DNA of 64,000 nt from Flaccisagitta enflata (Eukaryota; Chaetognatha; Sagittoidea; Aphragmophora). Shown here in pieces: positions 55,400-64,000 of this stretch (position 1 is the first letter of the stretch; each line of letters begins with the position of its first letter). The translations under genes and the position numbers were made by a program. The stretch covers positions 45,880,001 through 45,944,000 of the forward strand of contig OZ231127.1 in the NCBI GenBank assembly GCA_965153355.1, read 5' to 3'. The notes under the pieces were generated by a model, which worked only from the letters and a program-made list of their open reading frames with translations, was not told where the DNA came from and searched no databases.

Positions 55400-55629
55400 G
55401 CGCTTCTTGTGACTCTTGGCAGCCGCCGTCTGTTATTGGCAGAAAGCAATAGGTCTGTGGACTGGCCCGTCCATGCGGTATTCTTGGATTTCTCGTTATA
55501 GTTGGATCCGGTTTTATTGGAATTTTTTAACAAAGAAACTAAAGAGAAATGGTGGGGACTTTGTCTCAGCACTCGTTATAGGCGGATTTCCGTTATTCTT
55601 AGATCCGGTTAAGCGGGGTTTAACTGTAC
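55400..55629 (-). mobile_element. Right part of a CAGTT-type MITE
   Basis: TTATAGGCGGATTTCCGTTA followed by TCCGGTTAAGCGGGGTTTAA and CTG, then TA: the right terminus of a pogo/Tigger-like MITE. The left terminus is not identified. Confidence 0.5.
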
Positions 55630-55631
55630 AA

Positions 55632-56030
55632 AATTCATGTTTTATTGTGTCCAATAGTAAATATATTTATTTATCTATATCTTACAATATAATGTAATAT
55701 CTCAGCAAGATGCTGCAGCTCATAAATTTGCTGAATAATCCTAAAATCTTACCAGATAGTAACTAATACACTTATGTAGATTTAAACAGGGTTTAGTAGC
55801 TTTTACTAAACTTTTTATGTAATTTAAGGTATTTGCAGCAAAGTTTTCCAGTATTTGCCACAATTTGCAGCAACCTCTTCATTTTTTGGTTTAGATCTGC
55901 TTTTTATATGAAAAAGCACTTAAAAATAGACTAGATTCTTAAATTTGGTAAAGTTAGCAAATAAAAAAAAATCAGAAAAAATTTTAACCGTAACATCCTA
56001 GACTACTCAGATCCTCGTTTCTGAGTTGTG
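55632..56030 (-). repeat. Inverted single copy of the 307-bp repeat family
   Basis: Complement matches 14880-15240, including TTTGCAGCAAAG, AGATCTGCTTTTTATATG and TAGACTACTCAGATCCTCGT. It extends beyond the tandem unit into the sequence downstream of 15070, so the mobile unit is longer than the tandem period. Confidence 0.75.
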
Positions 56031-56419
56031 AATAAAGTGAATGCGTGTTACCTCGAGTATATAAAAGTCAGGTTGTGTCACTACAATATGCACCACTTCG
56101 ATACTAAAATGAAACAAGTGTTTGGATTTGCATATTCGCATCATTTTGATTTTGATGTACTGCTATTTTGAAGTACATGACACTTTGAAAAAAAATGTTT
56201 TAAAGTCGTGCTATGACGCCAAGTTCTGGCCTTTAAGTGTCATACCCAGTTAAAAATCTGTCATAGGGTTATGTTCACTGATCCATCTCTATCTTTGCTG
56301 GAGATTTTACCGAACTCCCAAACCATCTTATGTTTTGGCCCTGTTTCCACAAGAATTCAGTGGTTCAAACACTACCTAAAAGGATAAAAATCTTGAGCTC
56401 AAGGCCCAGATTAATTCTG

Positions 56420-56630
56420 TAACAACTAGAGATGCAGAAGCGGTAGATTTTTGGACCACTTCCGCTTCCGCTTCCAAAAGGCATATTTGAGAATTGACAG
56501 CTTCCGCTTCACTTCCGCTTCCCACATTCCAAAAGCACCAGCTACTTCTCTTCCGCTTCCACCTTTTAGAAGCACTGCTTCCCTTCAAACCGCTTCCTTC
56601 ACTTCTGCTTCCACATTGTTAAGTATTTCA
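56420..56630 (+). repeat. Degenerate CTTCCG hexamer repeat
   Basis: Repeated CACTTCCGCTTCC and CTTCCACTTCTGC words on both halves. Low complexity. Confidence 0.7.
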
Positions 56631-56639
56631 CTATAATAT

Positions 56640-57255
<616 letters not shown>

Positions 57256-58004
57256 ACAATAAGAGATAAACAATCAGACAGAAAAAGTCAGATAAAGCAA
57301 AACAAGGCCAACACCTATAACACCCCTCTCAATATTAAACGAACTGGGAAAGTGATCAAAATTGAGAGTAAAAATGCATTGATAGGGCTGAAATTGGACT
57401 TAGAGATAGCTAAAACATAGTATTTTTGCAAACTGAGGCCAAATAGACCATTCGCACTAGTGTGTGGCCCTGGTTGTGTGCTATGTCAAAAATGTGGTAA
57501 AAGAATTTGACTGATTTTAACAAGAAATCTTCTTATGAGAAGATTGCAAAAACTTACTCATTTTTTTCCATATGAGTGAGGCAAAAACTGCCATTCCCGA
57601 GTTGTTAAATAACTACTGGGCAATGATGACGCATTGGGAATAAGGAACAGCCCGATAAAGCGACTGAATCCATTGACAAATAGGTTGGTTTCACTGGTCA
57701 ATTTTGAACCTCCATCAATAATATGATAGTATGATATCAATCGAAAGAAGAGATTAAAAGCCATTGGTTGGAATTCTTTGGGCAATTTTTGTGTAACCCT
57801 GCCGGAAATAACATATTTTAAAGTTACCCTAACACTCCGACTCTTAATAAGTAATTAACGATGCATTTACAGACTTGTTCTGATCCCAGTTCGCCTAAAT
57901 TTGAGAGGGGTGTTAAGTCGCGTGCAGGACAAAAAAACTGAACTGACCTGACTCCTTATTGTATCTTTTTATCGAAAATCAGACTTAAACGCAACCCAAA
58001 ACAG
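57256..58004. other. No gene seen
   Basis: AT-rich. The short frame at 57558-57785 (minus) shows no motif. AAGTCGCGTGCAGGAC near 57915 is a family A-like end. Confidence 0.4.
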
Positions 58005-58378
58005 ACCCAAACCAGACTCAAACCAGACTCAAACCAGACTTAAACCAGACCGAAACCAGACCTAAATCAGACATAAACCAGACATAAACCAGACAAAAAC
58101 CAGACATAAACCAGATTTAAGCCATACTCAAACCAGACTCAAACCAGACTCAAACCAGACTCAAACCAGACTCAAACCAGACCGAAACCAGGCTCAAACC
58201 AGGCTCAAACCAGACTCAAACCAGACTCAAACCAGACTCAAACCAGACTCAAACCAGACTCAAACCAGACTCAAACCAGACTCCAATTAGACTCAAACCA
58301 GACTCAAACCAGACTCAAACCAGACTCAAACCAGACTCAAACCAGACTCCGACCAGACTCAAACCAGACTCAAACCAG
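58005..58378 (+). repeat. 11-bp satellite CAGACTCAAAC
   Basis: About 32 units. The outer left units are variable (CAGACATAAAC, CAGACCGAAAC) and the right units uniform. Confidence 0.95.
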
Positions 58379-59840
58379 TAAATGTGTGTAAAAAAAGGAG
58401 CAGAAAAACATGGAAAAATATGATTTCTGTTTTTATGGTACGTCATCGCATGAGTTAAGTCAGGCCTTTTGCGTTCGCCAGCGTACAGTAAATCCATGTA
58501 GAGTCTAGACTGGAGATGATAGGGACAAGTATGATTAAGAATTGACTATGAGCGGTGTGCAATTAGAAATATGAAACAAAAGGAAACAAGGCAAATATAT
58601 GTGCTTAATAAATCGTTGGCAAACCGACCAACAAAGTAACGTCACTAGACCATTTGGGCAGGAGCAGTGAGGTCCAAAAATAAAAATCATGAAAAAAGTA
58701 AACCGACCGACCGACCGACTTTTGTGTACGGTTCCATGACTTATCAGAAAAATTCACAGCCCCGTGATATTACTCCCTTTCTCAATCCCATCATTATTAC
58801 ATTATTCATCGAATTCCTCACTATAGTCTTCTTTGTAACTAGAGACGCCGTCTCGGCCGTGTATCCGGCCTTGTTATCGTTTGTTATTCTGCCTCCATTC
58901 ATTTTCTCGTTTTCTTCTCCTATTTCATTTTCTTTGCCTGTCTTTCTCTCTTCATGCCCTCATTTCTCTATTAAAACAGAAAAAAAAATGTTTATGACTT
59001 TGAAAAAAAAAATGTTGAGGGAAATAATAAATAAGGATAAAAGCGATTAATGATAAATATGGGTATAAAAAAGTCATAATAAATAAGGTAATAAAAAAGT
59101 CATGCTCTCCGCTCATCCCTTTTCGAAGATTGATTAGAAACGCGCGTGATTTGCCTTTCATCTTTTTTTCTCATCCTTCTGTGCCCATTTCCTCCTTACC
59201 TCCTTCCCCCTTTAGTTAAACAAGGTCGTACCTCAATCTTCCAGACCTCCTTCTTCCCTTCCCCCACCACCCCCCTAAATTTTCAAAACACAACTTTCCT
59301 TCCGCCCCTCATGGCCTCAGCTCTTTCTCTCCAACCTCTCCCTCGCCTCTCCAGACCTCCTTCCCTCCTGCATTTTCAACTTGAGACTTTCCTTTCGTCC
59401 CTTTGTTCTTTCTTTAAAATGTCTCTTTTCAGTGAATTGCCGTATCTGATTCTCACATCCTTATTCCTATCTTCCGTAGTTTCCACTTTTCATTTTACAT
59501 GATAATATCTTGCTTCCTGAATATGCTTCAGCAGTGCTCACTGCTTAAGTATGCATGGTTTACTAAGCATCTTAGCTTAAAAACGCTGAAAATGAACATC
59601 CTCCAGAACATACAATAGCAAAAGTCGTTTTTCTTCAACAGAGCCTTCCTTACCTTAACTTTCCGTACCTCCTCTCTCCTTTTCATTGTTGCCATTTGCA
59701 ATTTTCTCATTGTAATTTTGTTTTCCTTCATTTGATACATTTTGCTCGTTGAGAAAGAGCAGCTGAGCTCAGAATGTTCTTTTTTTTTCAAACTTTCTTA
59801 TGCCAGTCTGTGCTGATGAAATTGGTGCCAGAATTTTGTG
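58379..59840. other. Gene-free with family A fragments
   Basis: Family A pieces at about 58640-58720 (TTTGGGCAGGAGCAGTGAGG, GACCGACCGACC) and 58850-58880 (CCGTGTATCCGGCCTTG) surround about 130 bp of other sequence. Pyrimidine-rich DNA follows at 59160-59420. Frames there lack recognisable domains. Confidence 0.45.
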
Positions 59841-59849
59841 AGAAACTGG

Positions 59850-60106
<257 letters not shown>

Positions 60107-60333
60107 TGATCCATATTTGCGACAGAAGGGATAGAAAGACATGAATGACGTAAATGTCTAGGAGGAATAGAATGGTGTTTGGAAGATAAAAACAAACTCA
60201 ACTGACAAAAGCCGAACGCTTGTGGTGATTTCGGAAATGTTATGAAAAAATGGTCTTTCTAAAAGAAAAAGGATGGGTGAATAAGTCAATTAGATGATAT
60301 GACTTTTGTTATGAATAAATGAAATGAATGACC

Positions 60334-61552
<1,219 letters not shown>

Positions 61553-61608
61553 CGGGGGTGGATGGGAGGGGGGGGGGGGGCAGGAGGGAGGGGTGGGGCG
61601 GGGAGTAG
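61553..61608 (+). repeat. G-rich tract with quadruplex potential
   Basis: Multiple G runs, including one of 12, within about 55 bases on the plus strand. Four or more runs of at least three G lie close together. Confidence 0.7.
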
Positions 61609-61637
61609 TAGAGGCGTTGATGGAAAATGTTAACAAA

Positions 61638-62282
61638 GTACTAGGGCCAGGGTAGTTCAACAAAAACGGCACATAAACGGTATTTAAGTGTCTTTATCTC
61701 ATTTGACAACCTTGATATTTGAAATATAAGTTGTTCACTTGATGCTTTTGTCCCTGAGTTTTTTGGTTGCTATGGAAACCAAAATTATTTTTTTGAACAT
61801 TTATAACAACTAGAATATCAATATTTTGACAAATATTATCAGGGAACATTGCTCAGAATTAAATTTGCTGCAACTTTCCCACAGTATGTCCTGTAAGAAT
61901 ATTGCTAGTTTAGCCGTTGCTAGGGAGCATCATTTAGCAGTTGCTAGGTGTGATGCCCCCTAGCAACGGCCAAACGAGCAATATTCTTACAGAACATACT
62001 GTGGGAAAGTTGTAGCAAATTTAATTTTGAGCAATGTTCCCTGACAATATTTCTCAAAATATTGATATTTTGATGGTTATAAATGTTTGAAAAAATAATT
62101 TTGGTTTCCATAGCAACCAAAAAACTCAGGGATAAAAGCATCGAGTGAACAACTTATATTTCAAATATCAAGTTTGTCAAATGAATTTAAGACACTTAAA
62201 TACCTTCCTCCAGTTTAGGCTGTTATTCCACAAACCCCACTGTACTAGGGCCAGGGTAGTTCAACAAAAACGGCACATAAAC
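61638..62282. mobile_element. Foldback element between 41-bp direct repeats
   Basis: Inverted arms of about 240 bp (61680-61925 and 61967-62210), for example TTGATATTTGAAATATAAGT and its complement. Identical 41-bp direct repeats starting GTACTAGGGCCAGGGTAG lie at 61638-61678 and 62242-62282. The right end is CCCCACTG followed by TA, a mariner-like terminus, but the matching left terminus is missing. Its centre resembles 12170-12320. Confidence 0.75.
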
Positions 62283-62673
62283 ACCAAAAAAGCAGTGTGA
62301 CCGATCGACCAACCAATCGATTAACCGATTGGTAGACTGACAGACAGCGACGAAAAACCTGCCACATAGCTTGTGTAGCTTTCAATGTTTTCTTAAGAAT
62401 TTGAGGTATTCATTGGTATAAAAATCTTAATAAATTATGAATAGCAGGAGGAGAACTCAGTCGAAGTAGTTGGCGAATCGTCATCGCAAGCACCGGTAGT
62501 AGAACTAGAACAATCACTTGTAATTTCATTCTGTTCTGCATTTGCACCTTATCCTCCATAATGAAATTACAAGTGATTGTTTCAGTCGAAGTAATTTTTA
62601 AGCAGTTATTTATACGGTTTCACTTCAGAAAATATTTAGCTATATGGAATAGCAGTGATACGCGTAGTAACTA
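62283..62673. other. Family A fragment and unique sequence
   Basis: GTGTGACCGATCGACCAACC at 62296 begins a family A-like block. AATGAAATTACAAGTGATTG and its complement occur at 62560 and 62513, a small inverted repeat. Confidence 0.45.
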
Positions 62674-62850
62674 CAGTTGAACCTCGCTCTAACGGACCCG
62701 CCACCAACGGAATTCCGCCTATAACAACTGCAAATTCATGATCCCTTCAAGTTAATTTCTTTTATTTCCTTTGTTGGCAGTAACAAAAGTATGCCTGTAA
62801 CAGAAAAAAATTGTTAGTCCCCTGAAATCCGTTGGAGCGGGGTTCAACTG
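62674..62850. mobile_element. Pogo/Tigger-like MITE, TA duplication
   Basis: 177 bp, starting CAGTTGAACCTCGCTCTAAC and ending GTTGGAGCGGGGTTCAACTG, flanked by TA at 62672-62673 and 62851-62852. Same family as 9167-9342. Confidence 0.85.
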
Positions 62851-62852
62851 TA

Positions 62853-63340
62853 GTCAGTGAGGGCTCACAAGGTCGTCTTCCATATTCTTCCATATTCCAT
62901 ATAGTTTGGGTATAGTGAGGGATATTGTTCCACCTATCATATCAAAGAACGGATTTCGCATTGCCATTGTTTTGTCGCCGGGTATCCATGGCAACATTCA
63001 CGTCAGTGATAGAAACTGAGCTCAAAATGGATTCATGAATCTTGCTAAAAAAGGGGGGGAAAAGAAAAGAAAAGAAAGGAACAACGGCAGCTCCTTTTAT
63101 TTTTAGAAAGAGAGTCTATCAAAGGTGAGAGCAAGCCATTGCTCTTTTGAACGCAGTTAGGGGGTGCGCTTGTGACATTTTGGTGATTTGAGTTTCGAAA
63201 GTAACAAATTATCTGATTTACACATTTTTGTTGTTATGGTTCCGTCAATGATCAGATGGCAGGGTCGATTGTGTGCACATGCAGGGTCGATTGTGTACAC
63301 ATGCGTGTGGTCGTTTGTGTGAGTTTTTGAGTATTTGTGT
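62853..63340. other. No gene seen
   Basis: GTCAGTGAGGGCTCACAAGG at 62854 resembles 4562-4580 near a family F end. ACATGCAGGGTCGATTGTGT is repeated near 63260-63300. No coding signal. Confidence 0.4.
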
Positions 63341-63366
63341 GTTTCCTCTCTCTCTCTCTCTCTCTT
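63340..63366 (+). repeat. (CT)n microsatellite
   Basis: Short pure CT run. Confidence 0.9.
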
Positions 63367-63522
63367 ACTTCCCATTGAACGTGAATGAGTTTTGGAACAA
63401 GCCTAAAAAACAGGGGAGAATGAAAAGTCGTAAAGCAAATAAAGTCGAGGCCTTCCATCACTCGCAAACTGGAGTCAGATAGCTGCTAGTTTGTTTTTCT
63501 CTTTCTTCTCACTTTCCGTTTA

Positions 63523-63523
63523 C

Positions 63524-63599
<76 letters not shown>

Positions 63600-63603
63600 T
63601 TAT
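63523..63603 (+). repeat. (TATC)n microsatellite
   Basis: About 20 near-perfect TATC units. Confidence 0.97.
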
Positions 63604-63639
63604 CAACCATATTCTTTCATGTCTGCTTTCTTGCTTTCT

Positions 63640-63651
63640 TCTTTTCTTGTT

Positions 63652-63703
<52 letters not shown>

Positions 63704-63800
63704 TTCTTTCTTTCTTTCTTGTTTTCTTCTTTCTTTCTTTCTTTTTCTTTCTTCTTCTTTCTTCTTCTCTCTCTTCTGATTCTTCTTCTTCTTCTTCTTC
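63640..63800 (+). repeat. (TTTC)n and (TTC)n tract
   Basis: TTTC repeats to about 63760, then TTC repeats. Frames are Leu/Phe/Ser or Lys/Glu low complexity. Confidence 0.95.
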
Positions 63801-63827
63801 CTTCCTCAATCATTTTCACCTGTGCCT

Positions 63828-63829
<2 letters not shown>

Positions 63830-63882
<53 letters not shown>
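63830..63882 (+). repeat. (CT)n microsatellite
   Basis: About 50 bases of CT repeats. Confidence 0.97.
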
Positions 63883-63885
<3 letters not shown>

Positions 63886-64000
63886 TTGTTCCTCCATGTT
63901 GCTCTGTTTCTGTCTTTTTTCTCTCACACGCCGTTTCTGAAATCCATTACATGATTGACTCTTTCAATTTAAGCCACAAAATTGGATCCAGTTTTTAAAG

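Overview
The window is repeat-dominated eukaryotic DNA, most likely from an invertebrate animal. The reasons are GT-AG introns, long microsatellites, dozens of TA-flanked foldback and MITE-like elements, and Ty3/gypsy and BEL/Pao retroelements. I found no rRNA, tRNA, CRISPR array or convincing single-copy host gene, and the species cannot be named from the sequence.

The centre of the window (24847-50297) is one very large LTR retroelement insertion of about 25.45 kb. It is bounded by two apparently identical 249-bp LTRs (24847-25095 and 50049-50297) and sits in a (TG)n tract inside an older short repeat. That repeat's two halves lie at 24697-24846 and 50298-50402. Sense transcription runs on the minus strand: 5' LTR (right), tRNA primer-binding site, gag (46540-49458), protease, then reverse transcriptase/RNase H/integrase (41592-45977). 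Next come a small antisense gene region, about 5 kb of an unrelated BEL/Pao retroelement (34535-39591), and a second, 3'-shifted copy of the same internal region (gag C-terminus to antisense genes, 34534 down to 26306). Unique antisense-gene sequence and the 3' LTR (left) complete the unit. This order is what two template switches during reverse transcription would give. Both pol copies carry frameshifts, so neither unit looks autonomous as read.

Between pol and the 3' LTR lie two genes on the opposite (plus) strand. Gene A (25704-27126) has four exons with consensus GT-AG introns in one continuous frame. It predicts a 193-residue type I membrane protein with a signal peptide, four ectodomain cysteines, one transmembrane helix and a charged tail. 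Gene B (27770-28150, with a second copy at 41062-41442) predicts a 126-residue single-pass protein with a proline-rich tail. Introns on the antisense strand survive retrotransposition, so this is a plausible mobile cargo module, and I rate it the best candidate for something undescribed.

The left flank (1-24846) holds polypyrimidine tracts, satellites of 13, 18 and 19 bp, an approximately 2-kb hairpin-ended minisatellite element, a 307-bp tandem repeat, foldback elements with TA duplications, a hAT-like MITE with an 8-bp duplication, and a MITE with CACAGCG ends and a 5-bp duplication. The right flank (50403-64000) repeats several of these families and is dense in (GA)n, (CT)n, (CA)n, (CAA)n, (TATC)n and (TTTC)n tracts. 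Long stretches there show no coding signal.
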